NCBI GenBank assembly: GCA_032622095.1 | Contig: CP136066.1 | Location: 190,084,816 to 190,148,815, forward strand | Direction: 5' to 3' | Length of the DNA stretch: 64,000 nt | From: Siphonodentalium dalli | Taxonomy: Eukaryota; Mollusca; Scaphopoda; Gadilida; Siphonodentaliidae | In this document: positions 13,101 to 28,100 of the stretch, in pieces | How positions within the stretch are numbered: the first letter of the stretch is position 1 | Layout of the letters: the number at the start of each line of letters is the position of its first letter | Position numbers and translations under genes: made by a program | The notes under the pieces: generated by a model | What the model was told of the DNA's origin: nothing | Seen by the model: the letters and a program-made list of their open reading frames with translations, nothing else | The model's database searches: none

Positions 13101-16100
13101 TGAGGCTTGAAGTCTGTTGCTCTATGTAGCAATGAAGATTAAATATTACTTATTATAAAGAAGAATAGTGATTGTATTGGTTGCCCTATAGCAGTGAATA
13201 TTAAATATTACTTATTATAAAGAGGAACACGGGGTTTGATTTGGTTGCCCTATAGCAGTGAATATTAAATATTACTTATTATAAAGAGAAGTTTGGCTTG
13301 AATTTGTTGCCCTATATCAGTAGATATTAAATATTACTTATTATAAAGAGGAATATAGGGCTTGATTTGGTTGCCCTATAGCAGTGAATATTAAATATTA
13401 CTTATTATAAAGAGGAATATGGGGCTTGATTTGGTTGCCTTATAGCAGTGAATATAAAATATTACTTATTATAAAGAGAAGTGTGGCTTGAATTTGTTGC
13501 CCTATATCAGTGGATATTAAATAGTCGTCTTACGTATGTGTTTAGCTACCAATTACTAGTGTAAGTAAATAAATGTGTACGTATAGTTTGCATGCCTGTT
13601 TGAGAAGGGGTCCATAATTTTAAAACTGATTAACTTTCTATTTCTTAAGATATGTTGTTTTATATTGAAGAACCACCTGGCAATGGGACTGCAGGTGACA
13701 AGTCAACGAAACCAACAAAACAAGAGCAGAAAGTGGGGACACCAGATAAAGTCGAGACGCCGAAAAAAATAGACGCCAAGAATAAAAAGAAGAGTGGAGA
13801 TAAGGAGAACGGGAAGAAAGCATCAGAGGAACAAGCCGAAACAAAGAAGGAAGCGCAAAAGGAGAACACACCAGAAACTACTCCTGACAAGCGACCAGAT
13901 GGTAAACAGGAGACAGCCAGGAGTGAGTTTATTATTCGCAACATATACTCGCGCAAATACGCACATAATCGACCTACAATGTGAAATCGGTACATACTGT
14001 GATTATTGGATTCTGAAATAAGCAGATAATGGAGTCATAGCCGTTAATTCGTTTTATGGGGCGGGCCACAGTGAAAACACATCTTAAATAGCATACACAT
14101 GAAAAGTCGAGGGCTGGCTAACTTGTCTCATTGTCCGCACATAAATTGCTTAGAATCGCCTCATTATGTGTCAATAATGTGACTAAAATGCTCTCATCTT
14201 CAGCACATTATCGACTGAAACTTTAGCAATTTAAAGCAGATTATCTATCTAAAACAATTTTTTTATAAGCAGCTAATGGGCGGGTTTTCGGGAGAACAGG
14301 CTGTCATTCGATATACTTGCAATATATTGTACATTACTAAACAATAACCTGCGGCGAGATCTATGAAGCTTGTGTATTATACCAATGTTTATCAACAAAA
14401 ACCCGTTCGTTCTTTGGCATCGACAAGATATTGCCGGTGTATACTCATGTCGCATGTTTTGGCGATCGGTCGTCCGTACCAGTTGGTAACACAATCATCG
14501 TCTATATATATATATATCTTTATTGTCCTCCTCGTGGGAGAGTATAATATATAGTATTTACACAAGAACATATATATACAGTTCAATAAGAAGAATATGT
14601 AGGTTTACAAACAGTTGGGGTAAATGATAAGTAACGTATATACAAAGCTGATCCACGTACACTCCCAATCATACGCCTTAAACAGCTCAACCATCGCACA
14701 CATTTACCATTTACCACCAACGATCACACGCATACACACACGCACACGCACACCCTCACCCTCACACACACACACCCCATTCAGCATGCATAAACACTCG
14801 CATACATTCATAGTTATACATACGCACGAACACGCATACTCTCACACAGGCACACACACCACCTGTCTCTCTCTCTCACTCACCAACCTCACACGCGCAG
14901 ACACGCACGCATACATGTATAGTGATACATATGCACCCACAGACGACGGCACACATACACGAGTATCTAGGCAGACAACAGACTGGCGCATGCCCACATA
15001 ATATCACATGCAAGAACAAATATAATACATGCAGTGTCACAGGCAATTGGATATATAAGTAATAGAATAGCATAAATGTACGTGGTCAAGCTATCTAAAC
15101 ATTTGATTCAGTGTATAGCTGCCAACATAGACTTCATTTTGCAAACATAAATTAGATCTTGATTGCAACCGCGCATTACATATACGATAGACTGGTTTGA
15201 ATGCATAACACACGTACAATTGCATACCAAAGCGAATGCCCCCACCAAGAGAGCAAAAGATGGAGTGTGTCAACACAAGGCATACCTTTGTCGGCCAAGC
15301 GTCAACGAACACCACCTCCGCTCTCTGGATAAACACAGCATTACATGACAATTAGTCAGTCGCCGTCAGAAACCTGCACAAAAACACGTAGGTTTGCCAC
15401 AACTTGTGTGTATGGCCAACAATGAAAGAAACATAATACATTGGATCTTCAATGAAAGAGAATAGTTCAACTGGCAGGTTGGTTAAATGTAATAGGAAGA
15501 GCTCTTCGTCGTCCAGTTCATTTGCCCAAAGAGAAAACAATATTCCAAATTCGTCAATCATCTCGTACCACATGTTGTTTCGACACTCCCTTAAAGCAGG
15601 GTGATTGCAGTGAATGATAATATGTTTAGGCTCATCTTCATTGCTTTGTTACATAGCGTACATACATTTGCTTTTGTTGATGCTGTTTCGGCGATTAGTT
15701 TTGCGACTGTATAGAAGGCAACCTTTTTCTCTGGGTACATGCGGCAAGCTTTCCATATATGGGATGGTTGCAAGCAGGTTTGCATTTGACTAAACCGAAC
15801 CAGGGACAGATCATTTGACATGTCCTCATGCCAGACAAACTCACAACGAATATTTATCGCGGTTTTAACGATCCGATTCCATTCCGATTTAGTCGGGAAA
15901 AGACCACTGTTGGAAAAGTTCTCAAGATATTGACTCAGATTATATGACGTTAGAACTTGTTCGATATCCGAAATGAATGAATTGTTATTTGAGAACTCTT
16001 GGGCGAGGTGCGAGTAGAGTCTGTTTACAAATATCTCTTTGCATGCTTTGGACGGCGAAAGGCGACAAAGACTTCCAAATAAACTCAACTTACGCGCATC

Positions 16101-19100
16101 AATGAACGAACAAATTGGGCGCATGCCCAGTAAGCCTAACGCGATACACGTTCTTGTCCTAACAGGGAAGCCTTGGATACGCTTAAGACAAAATCGGTGG
16201 ATCTTTTCAATGGATAATGCGTCAGAGACGGTCATGCCACAAAGAAACTCAGTACCATATAGACCTTTTGGTAGAACAACCGACTTATAAATAATTTCAC
16301 AGCTTAATGGTGTAATTCCTCCAGCATACAGACCGGTATTACTAAGGAGAAAATATGTTGATCTGATTTTGTCACAAACTTTCTCAGCTAGATCTTTGAC
16401 GAAGTTTTGATTACTGATGTGTATACCTAGGCGAGTTAGTTCGTCCGTTTCTGACACACTGCCACCATTAAGCCTCCAATGTCTGATAATGCCATCGCTA
16501 TGTCTAGCTGATTCATTGAATACAATGACTTTGCATTTAGTGGGGTTATACAGAAAACGCCATTTCTGGCTGTATGAAGAGCAGATGTCACACAAGCGTT
16601 GTAGGCCGTAGCTAGATAGTGACATTAACGTCATGTCGTCAGCCTGTGTTGGCGACGAACAATTTGTGGAGATAAGGCGAAAACCAAAGTTTGTAGCCTC
16701 GAGTGCATGCAATAAGTCATCGATATACATCATGTAGAGAAGAGGAGAGAGTATACCTCCCTGCCTTGCTCCCTGTTTTATTTCAATTGCTCTAGAAAGT
16801 ATACCGACATGTTTAACAATACATGTTATACCACTGAGAAACTCCTTTAATAAAAGCCATATTTTACCATGAAAACCACGGAGGTGCAATTTCAACAATA
16901 ACCCGTTTATCCAGACGGTGTCAAATGCCTTATGCACGTCTAAGAAACAAGCATACAGCTTGGTATGTTGTTCTTTGGTATAATTAATACTTTCATGTAA
17001 TATGTATGAAGACATGAGGCAGCTTACTTTTTTCTGAAAGCCGTTTTGTAGGGGGTGTACTTTGATAAGGTTTGGTGTGTTACACTCCATACGGCATAAG
17101 ATTACTTTTTCTAATGTTTTGTATATCACTGGAAGAAGAGTTATTGCCCTGTAACTATCAAAATTTGTTTTCGGTTTATCTCCACCTTTGTGCAAAGAAA
17201 CCATCATACCGATTTTGGCTTTTGGAGGTATGTATTGAAACTCAAGCATTTTGCTCAATACATGCGCGATACATTCTTTTAGTTTGTTACCCCCATAAAC
17301 GATATGTTCATAGCATACCATGTCGGGTCCCGCGGCTTTTCCCATATTCATGGCCTTAAGAATAATTTCCAATTCATCCACAGACACGGGGTAAAGAAGA
17401 AGTTTGTCGCAGACAGTAGCGTCACGGTTATTTTCATATGTCAGATTGTCAACGAATGAATTAACATATTCACGATGGTCCTGATCAAATGTGCCTGATT
17501 CAAGTGGATCTATGAAGCTTGTGTATTATACCAATGTGTATCAAGAAAAACCCGTTCGTTCTTTGGCATCGACAAGATATTGCCGGTGTATACTCATGTC
17601 GCATGTTTTGGCGATCGGTCGTCCGTACCAGTTGGTAACACAATCATCGTCTATGCACGTCTTGATCGTGTGATTCGAATGCAGATTCTTTTCCATTGAC
17701 TGTATAAGGTCTATGTAACCATACCAGAAATAAAAATGCCGAAAGTGAAAACTAATGTACAAAATCCAAAATAAAAATAGCGTCTATATTTCCCCATAAA
17801 CCTGACATTTAATGTGCAATTTGAATAAGCAAACAACTATCTTAGGACTTATTTTTTCTCCGACACACATAACATTTGGATATCGTTTGAAGTTAGGTGA
17901 TGTCAGCTACATAGTCCGCCCTGCAGTCAAATTTGAAAGTGGTGGGGTTGCTATGGAAACGGCGTGTAAACAATGCAAACACATTCTGAAGAAAAAAAAT
18001 TCATTTTGTGGAGCTGCGGAGGCTTTTCGACTTGAGTCATGTCGCTAACCACCAGGAAGTATTATTATTATAGCATAATTTTCGCAAACCGCGCGGAGAT
18101 TTGGAGAATACGGAGTTAGCCAGAAACACAAACAAGACTGTCTGAGCTGAGATTTTGGGGAAAACCACTTTTTCTATATACAATCAGTGACAACTGGAAT
18201 CCAGGTCTCTGAATAACATTTCACCATATTCATATTTGTATGAACGAGAGAGTATGGCCATGTTCATATGTTGTATGAGTTTTGACAGGGAGATTCTATG
18301 TCCCGTGTGACGTTTTGGGGTCAAAATAAAACGTTTTTTAAAATGAGAGATCTCTGGATTCCATCAGAACATATGGGGCCTAATTTACATCATTCGTGCA
18401 AGTCGTTTTATATCTATATCTGCATTCAACTAGTTATAATTTAATTGTTCGCTGTAACTCACCCAGACAAGGGTAATGTGCTATTGACTAATGCGATGCA
18501 ATGCATTTTCTGTATATGCGAGTCGACCACAGGTCGCCTCGCATATATAATAGGATGCATTGGCCTAACAATTTTTTAATTTTTTAACAATTCTGAGGAT
18601 TTCAATAACTTAGATTTCGAAGAAATATCACGATTTTCGCATATAAACCAGGGAAAACAAGAATTTGAGTGCACAAAAAAGAAACAGTTTACCGTGTGTA
18701 CGGTAAAGATGTCGACCATGTCGCCCACACCAAGATGTGTTTGTACATCAAATTGTTGGGCTAGTTGTGAGGGATTAGACGACACAGACCCCCAAGTTCA
18801 TTTGTTCAAAATGTGGCTCATAATGACTAAGACACTATGCTTGTGTTGTCTTATATTAACTGTTTATATTATGGAAGAATATACTTATAATTATATAGAC
18901 ACATACCGGTATGTCTACTCTTATACCCTGCGGACATCATGAAGAACATACTTATATAATTATATAGACACATACCGGTATGTCTACTCTTATACCCTGT
19001 GGACATCATTTACTCCAATAAATCAACATTACCCGCTTTACACAATACTTAGCATTAATGCAATTAGAGGATGCTGGCTGGCCTTTCATGTGACCGGATA

Positions 19101-22100
19101 CCATTAGGGGACATAATGGAAATAAAAGGTCGTTAGACCGTGTTTTTATGCTACCCCTGATCATTTATGGTCACCTGATTAGTGCCGGACAACCTCTTTG
19201 CAGAGCTAAATCTATAGTAAAACCCGTGTTATTTATAAATAAATTTCCATATGTACATGTGTTTGACATGTAATTCAGCTTTACATTACTCCACATTATT
19301 CACGATATATAATATTTGTTTCTAAAAGATATCTCTTGTACTTGTTATTTATTTGTATTGTTGCCTGTCACTTGTTATGGTTAATCAAAGACCACTAAAC
19401 GTATCTTATCTTATCCTATAAACGAATCAGCAAGCATTGAACAACAGACAATTAGGTGCGAGTTGTGCACACGCTTGAATTATTGTCGATTGATCAGGGG
19501 GGGGGGGGGGTCGGAAAAAAAATTCCAGACACGTATGATGGGGTGGGTGGGTGGGTGTCTCTTGGGTCCAAATATATATTTTTTTCCATATGCCAAAAGT
19601 TTTCCATTCCTGCTATTGAATCTTATTTTGATGTGTTTTGAACAGAAACAGGTCATATATAGTTAATACTAATGCTATACTACATATAGAGGTTATCAGA
19701 AGTTGGATCAGTTGCACAATGGCCAACAATAACCCAAATTCAACTTGATAGAACTAGACACTGCGCTATTGGAAAAATAAAATTTCATCTACTGATACAA
19801 CAAAATAAGAATAACTATGCAGAACTCAGCTGAAAATAAGCAATAAAATGAAAGCACACTTGACCATATGTGACATGGAAATAAAGATATAATAAATAAT
19901 GGAATAACATAGACTTTTGACAACATAAAACATACAATATTAACAATAAATTGAAGGCCAGCCGGGCCAGCTTGAACAATTTCACATTGTTTTCCATGTT
20001 AATGTGGATCAGCTTGTAATGTTAACCACAGTAACGAAGATTTTATCGTCACTGATATCGTGAGCAAAAAAGAAGTGAAATTGGGCTATCCATCCATATT
20101 ATTCCCAATTATTACGAAGCCTATTACTTCAGGCAGTGGCTACCAGCCTGCCATTACACGCTATAACATGTTTCCTCAGTTCTGGTTTCTGAGATGCCCC
20201 AAGAAGAGTCACGCATGTATATCATGATTATGTTTGGTATTAGCATTATTCTTCAAACTGGGATGAACTGGGATGAACAGTTGTATTTCCACATGTTTTG
20301 ATAAACAATTTGATTCCAGCATTTACAGTAATGCCCTAATTAAACGACTGCATAACCACAGCAGAATAATGGGTAATTTTTCAGGATTTAGTCAGAAATT
20401 AAAATTAAATTACCGATTATTCTGCTGTGGTTATGGAGTCGATTAATTAGGGCATTACTGTATATCACATAGCAAATATCAAAATATCAAATAATCTGAA
20501 ATGTGTTGTACCGGTACCATGTATTCTGTAGAATACTCAAATGTGATTATGTGACTAGATCATGTGACTATATATTATGAAAATGAATGTTAATAAAAAC
20601 CTTGGCACTCTGCCTATATATCCCTAGAAATGTGATTATGTTGACACATTTCTTGATTAATGACACTTATATGATAAATTCAAATAGTATAGTTATCTCA
20701 TTATGCACTGTTCTATTCAAATATCGCGCAATAAATTATGATAATGCAGGATAATCAGCTATTTGGTTGCTCAATTGATAATTTTTCTAAATTTAAGGGG
20801 GTGGGTGTCCAAAACTGACCGGAAAAAAACTTCCTAAAACGGAAAAAAAAGGGTGGGTGTCCAAAATTGCCTGGAAAAAAAGGCCGGAAACGGAAGAAAT
20901 TGGGTGGGTGAGTCCCCCGTGGCCGGAAAAAATTAAAATGATCATACGTGCCTGGAATTTTTTTCGACCCCCCCCCCCCCGGATTGATTGCTTAATAATA
21001 CAACGAAAGTGCCACTGACTTAAAGGAGTACTGTACGCCAAATGTTGTTGTTGGTTTCTATAGTCTCCGATTCGGAGAATAGGGTAACAATTTTTTCATC
21101 ATTTGAAAGTCTGTTGAGTACGAAGTAGTGTTACGGATGACAAATTTACCGGAATGCAAAAATACAAATTGTCGTTGTCGAGTAATTTTTGTACAGTTTT
21201 CAACCAAATGAATCAAATAAAAGTTATATTATAGGCATACTAGTCCCATATAATCATTTAAGTTATTGTATCGTCGCTACTCAGTGAGTGGCTTGAGTGT
21301 TCTCCCCGTATCAGCATAATATTTTAAGCGATCGTGTGTGCGATCGGTTTAACAATCCAGTATCCCTCAATTACTTTGTTTGATTACGGAAATTCTTAAT
21401 TTAATTGACGCCATTTTATGGCTCCAGTCATAAATTAAATTTATATCAAATTATTAACTTTTAAATTATTAAATTTTAAGATAGCCTATTAACCTGAGCG
21501 TTTACAGAATACATCTTCGACTCAAATTACTTATGTTTCTATATATTATCGATATTAGATCGTTGTTGTCAACTTGTCACCGGAATTTTAATGAAAATGG
21601 CGTACAGTACCCCTTTAACAACTACACGAAATTGTTGCATTGCCATTCTTCTGGGGAAATATGTATAGTCAAACCTGTATGCTACCGATCAACGAGAAGT
21701 AGTCACATGTCAGATGATACTGTCACCTACAGGAATATCATCAGAAGAAACGAAATCTCCCACGGTTACCAAGGGGAAGAAAAGGGAGCTGCAATTCATC
21801 AAGCCTGATTACTACGAGGATAAAGTGGTTCCAGTAGACCCGCCCGAAGAACGTCTTCAGCTCGACTGGGTGTGAGTTTAAAGCCATTAGTAGACACCTG
21901 TCGCATAGTGAACTTCTACGATAAGAATTACGAATAGGGTACTATTATATACATGTAGATAATGAATGACTTGGAGTTGATTATGCCAAAATAGTGGTCC
22001 GAAAGGAGGAATAGTCCACGAGCCGTAGGCGAGTGGGCTGTTCCTCATCGAGGACCACTATTTTGGCATAATCAACGACAAGACATTCATTATTTATTAT

Positions 22101-25100
22101 ATTATATCGAACATTGGTGTCTATTCTCTCACAGTTTCTGTGTCTGATTTTGTCACATTTTTATATACCGTGAATTTTGGAAATAGGTCCCCAGATTTGA
22201 CAATTTACGGCATTCTTTTGACGATGGCAGGGGAGCTTAACTATTGCTATTAGTTACATCTGACACCATCTCTTCATGATTCACTCATTTATTTCTATAA
22301 CTATGTCATTAGCAAAGACATTTTGGCGAACTTTTCGAAACGGAAAGGAAGTCATAAATAACGTCTACTAGTCGCTTGCCAACTAAACTCTTAAATACAT
22401 TCATTGGATAGCTATGGTCGGACATTTGTAAGATCATATTACAATTCACCAATAAATCTACTGCTATACCGATATTGCAAGGTATAGTTTCAGATTGGCC
22501 GTACCTTCAGGTGGCAACCCGATTGCGCGAAATTAATTTGTTACTATAAATAGAAAAATAATTGAAGGCATGTATTAATCCTACTGGGGTACTATTATAT
22601 AGATAATGAATGTCTTGTCGTTGACTATGCCAAAATAGTGGTCCTCGAGGAGGAATAGTCCACGAGCCACAGACTATTCCTCCTCGAGGACCACTATTTT
22701 GGCATAGTCAACGACAAGACATTCATTATTTATTATATTATATCGAACATTTGTGCCAATTCTCACACAATTTCTGAGTCTGATTTTGTCACATTTTTAT
22801 TTACCTTGAATTTTGGAAACCGGTCTCAGATTTTACAATTTACGGCAATATTTTGACGATGGCAGGGGAGCACAACTATGTTATTAGTTACATCTAACAG
22901 CATCTCTTCATGATTCATTTCTATAAATACGTCATTAGCAAAGACATTTTGGCGAAATTTTAGAAGTCAACTTGTTTAACTTCGATTAACCGGAAAAGGA
23001 AATTATAAATAACGTCCACTGGCATTGCAAAATTAGGACTAGCCGTTTGGCAACTAAACGGACAAACTATGAAATACATTGGCTAATTTGGCTTGATATC
23101 ATCGGACATTTGTAAGATCATTGCAATTCATTAATAAATCTAATGATATACCAATATTGCAACAAATATCACACAAGGTATAGTTTAAGATTGGCGTATC
23201 TTCAGGCGGCAGCCCGATTTCGCGAAATGAGTTTGTTACTATACATAGAAAAAGAATAGTAGGCATGTAGGAATCCTACTGGGGTACTATCGTAAAATAG
23301 TGTAGCAGTGTGCAGCCAATCAGTATGCGAGAAAGTCACGTGAGATATAATATCCTAAAATAGTATAGCAGTGTGCAGCCAATCAGAATGCGAGAAAGTC
23401 ACGTGAGATATAATATACGTCAATAGAATGTGTGTTCTATCTATTAGGTTTAGTTTTGTCATATCCGTAGTTACGATTCCTGTTTGAGAAGCCAATCATG
23501 GACACGCGTGCTTTGCATGCAATCACCGAGCCTATCGTTGACTAGGACGGGTAACAAAATAAATCAGTACAAATAAATAACGACACATATAACAAAATCA
23601 CATTACTGTGAATGGCAAGAAGTTTGAACGGCATCGCGAACGGACTTGTAGTCGTCAATTCTGCGAAACTGTTTTTGGACCGTCCGAAAATTGTACAGCT
23701 ATAATTAAGCTATTCGTGAGTAGTAGTTAATTTGTTAAAGGTTTCCATTAACAATGTCGTCCAAAAGATATTATAACCGTTCGTAATATTGACCTTGTTC
23801 AGAATATCTGGTATTATTTAGGTCACTACTAGAGAATAAAAAGTTCGATAAAACATCAATTCCAGAAGCCCAAAGTATTTTATTCTCATGTACCAATTAA
23901 GACCTGGTGTAGAGACAAACATACATGTAGGAATAGACAAGCCCAAATTGTAAGTTATCACAAACGTCGTAATATCAGCATAACGAAATTATTTAGTTCT
24001 AATGATTATTTTCATAACGGCACTGCTAATGCAAATTTTACGGAGAACTGTCTGTCACTTTGTAGACACAGGCCACAAAACTGTTAGGTATATATTTGGC
24101 GATGTAAATATTACAGCTACATGTATATGTGAATCTTCAGACCATAACAAAACGAAAGTGTCACAAAGACCTCAATATTAGTACAGTAAAAAATGGTTAG
24201 ATTTCCAAAATATTGAAATCTGTATGACACAAAAAGACATAGAGGAGCATTTGTAGTAGAATTTACTTCATTTTGCAGCTATGGGTACCGAGGAAATGAT
24301 TGCAGAAAGAACATCCATGTGGTGGCCAGCGGAGAGATCGCGTACTTTATCGCTAACATCGTAGTCATGTATTCCCGAGAAAACCACGAACAGAGACATT
24401 ATCGAGATCACACGGAGGACATCAAGTGGTAAGTTCATTAGTCAAATATCAGACAAAATCTCATCGTTCGAGCTATTTATATGTGGGACGAGAGCAAATT
24501 GTAAGTTCATTAGTCAACTATCAGAAAAATCATCCTTTGAATACTAAAATACCAATATAGATTATACACAGGCTCCTGATGATATGTTGTATAATTATCT
24601 GTACATGTGTAAAATATTCATCTAATTTAGTCACAACAACAAAACTATATTCTGTTCCAACAAACTCGAAATAGTCGAAGATCACTGTCATCTCGGAATC
24701 GTTCTGCAATCCGATCTTCAATGGGACCTTGCCATAGAACACATCTATAAGAATGCCTGCACTGTGCTTTCACAACTCCGGAAATTAAAGTATATGTTAT
24801 CACGAAAGACCATCGACACACTGTTCAAAACACATGTATTGCCCATACTAGAATATGGCAGTTGTGTCTGGGACTCTGCCCCTGACATAACAAAATCTAC
24901 ACTAGATAAACTGTATTACGATGCAGCATGAGTTGTTTCTGGCCTAACTAGATCCTCGTCGAACGCCAATTTACTTAACGAACTTGGATGGAAACCCCTT
25001 CAGATTCGTCGAGATGCAAAACAAATTATGTCTTATGAACAAAATTGTCAATCGTAAAGCCCCCCAATTTTATCCGATCTTCTCCTACCTCGTGTCGGTG

Positions 25101-28100
25101 ATACGAGTCGTTACTTTTTGCGCAACGCGGATGATTTTGAGAACTACTTTTGTCATCTAGAAACCTTCAAGAAATCTTTCTTTCCGAAAACAATCCAAGT
25201 TTGGAACTGCTTGGCAAACGACATAAAACAAAAATCTTACGAGGCTTTCAAATCAACAATTCTCCCCAAGAGAAAAATTTCATCTCATGTATATCTCGGT
25301 GACCGACAAACAAATATCATACACTGTCGAATTAGAAATAAGTGTAGTAATCTGAACCATGACAAAGTTGAAAACCACATTGATGATAACCCCACGTGTA
25401 CTTGTGGAAGCCCTGTGGAAGATGCAGAACACTTTTCCATGTATTGCACCCTTTATTCACAACAACGCATATAATTGTCACATGCTATGAGATCATTTCG
25501 AGTCGAGTCCTATGAAGCGCTTCTAAAAGGAGATCTAACTTTAACCGCCAACAAAAATTGCATTCTAACAGATACAGCTTTAAAATTCATAAAAACTTCC
25601 GGACGATTTGCGACGTGCAATGAATGAGCTCCTGTAGACTCACAAAATCTGAACTCTGTACCATAATTGTACTTGCTGCCCCAATACTCTGTTCTATTAC
25701 TTACTCAAACGACCCCTTTCTATTTCCCAAACACACCCACTAACGCTTTCCCCACCATATACAGATATTTGCTGCCAGCTGTCATACTAGTCATATGTGT
25801 GTATAATTATACTCGTTACCCCCACCACACCACCGATTTATAATAGTTAACATCCCATGTAAAATATCCGTTTTTCTCACGCACTCAATATATATATATT
25901 CTACCCGCCCCACCAAAACCTGATATAAATCCAAAATAAATTGTTACATTTATGTTTCATGTATGATCTGTAGGGAGCGGAGGTCCATCTAAGTTTCACA
26001 GAACTTGTCCTCCAATCCCTTATATGTAATGTACATTGTGTATTATTTATGCATAATTACTAATAAAAATATGTTTAAATCAAATCTATTGCGAAAGTGA
26101 TTAACAAACCGGAGTGCCATGTATAAGAATTACATCTCATTTATATACAGTGATTATGCTTGTTTACAAACCCTTTATCGAATATTTGTTCCAAGAAGAT
26201 TCTTTCAGTTATTCATAACGAACAGTAGGATTATTGTACTGAAAGTCGAATTGCTCATCCTTATTCCCAACTTTAACTTTGCAGCATGGCGGTTCACAGT
26301 AATGGGGTAACCATAGCGACGGGTCAGTTTGGGTCAAGAACTCACGATGGTCCTAAGGTGCGTAGCTTAGAAAATTATGTTACGTTACACCCCAAATACA
26401 TAGTAGAGAGGCTTCTCAAAACTCACGAATATCAGTTACAAGAAAACCACAGTCAGAAATGGTAACGCGCTCAAAATCATATACTATATACCCATGATTT
26501 TAATTATAGAATACTAGCAGGTTAGCCCGCCACTGGCGTGCTTGGTCAGAAACATGACAATGTTTTATGTTTTGTTTGTGTTTTTCAATGAGTTAATATT
26601 GGGTTTTTCAATATTTTACCCGATTTGACCTTGAATTGATCATTTTCAAGGTCAAGGTCATGTCGGGGTCACAATATATAATTTGTGGGTACCCGTTTGA
26701 AGGTTAAGACTGACCCGATGAAAAATTCCCCCGTTCCTAGGAACGACAGACATAAGACTGTTTCACACAATGCGACGTCGACGATCCCCGTGTGTTTTTA
26801 CACTTATATACGAAGTTTGAGCTCACCTAGGGCGGAAAAAACTTACCCGATCCGCGTTCTTAGGAACACAACACGCTCCGCGTTCTTAGGAACACAACAC
26901 GCTCATGTCTATACACGCCCAGACCCAGAAGAGGTATGATTTTTTTAACCTGCCCGTGGCCATTGAGCAGCCCCTGACAGAGGTTGTCCACCCTTACGAG
27001 ATGGTCAATAGTCCCCGCAAAGTTAATCCCGTCGTGAACCACATCCTCGCAAAGAGCGGACAGTCAATTAGTCCCGTCGTGAACGCCATCACCAACGCGA
27101 CGTAATTTTGTTTGGTATCATGTGTTGCGTTCTAAAAATAGGAAAGCACTTGTTCCCGTATACGTTTGCGTAAATACGAAATTGTGAGTGTTGGTTTGTA
27201 ACCGGGATTTCTGAGAAGCATTATGCCTATAACTACCCCCCCTAAGCCCTGACCTAAGTGTCATACATACTATAACAATGATGTTGTAAGAGTACTATGG
27301 CATTCAATAAATCTCCCCGCATAGGAAACCACGCAATGTTCCCGTATATCTCTCTGCAGATGCTAATAACGTTGAATGGTAAACAGACGCTCTTTATAGC
27401 GATGCGTCAAAAACAAACGCTCATTAAAGAATCACTTGATTAACCCACGCCGTGCCTTTGTGGTGATTTGGGAGTGGATAAAGGGTGCTCAGAGCTTCTC
27501 CAAAACGCGACAACTACGGTGTTGGTGGGTTTTTACCCTTAGATGGGAAGTTTGAACTCAATCGAGCCAGCCGTTTTCGATTCTATAAAGTACATATATA
27601 TATATATATACGGAAGTCTCAAAATATATAGTAAGATAAAATAATAATTCCGCGCTCCGCGTGTATAATGTTTCGCAGCTTCTTGGTATACAGTGGACGC
27701 GTGTATAATGTTTCGCAGCTTCTTGGTATACAGTGGGCGCATAGCATAGGCGTTTTATTTATAGAATGGGAATTTTTGGACGGATTAAAAGTCGAACTGC
27801 GACCATGAGGCCGAGTCCAATGTAGTTGGGAATTTCAATTTCAATTGTTATTCGGATGCCAAGAAGTGCAAGGCGATTAATTCTATGAGTTGGTCATTCG
27901 TGAAATCAATATATTTTATATTCTATAATTACAATCATGGGTATATAGTATATGATCTTGAGCGCGTTACCATTTCTGACTATGGTTAGGCTGCTGTGGT
28001 GGTCACGGTGTAAACATAAAGCCGATGACTTCTTTGTTCAAGAGATCTAGATCTCTTGGACACAATTCGTTAGACGCTTGTCTGATCACTGAAGTTAAGC

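Noticed and set aside
13638-13995. Minus-strand frames opposite EML exon 5
   Set aside because: The plus-strand reading has splice sites in phase with flanking exons; the hydrophobic minus frames are shadows of Lys/Glu codons.
14624-15073. Thr/His-rich frames on both strands around 14.6-15.1 kb
   Set aside because: They translate a CA/CG-type microsatellite inside a LINE 3'UTR.
26685-27105. Two plus-strand frames inside the 1.55-kb inverted-repeat element as a transposase
   Set aside because: They are short, overlapping, partly made of a tandem duplication and have no DDE or other catalytic pattern.
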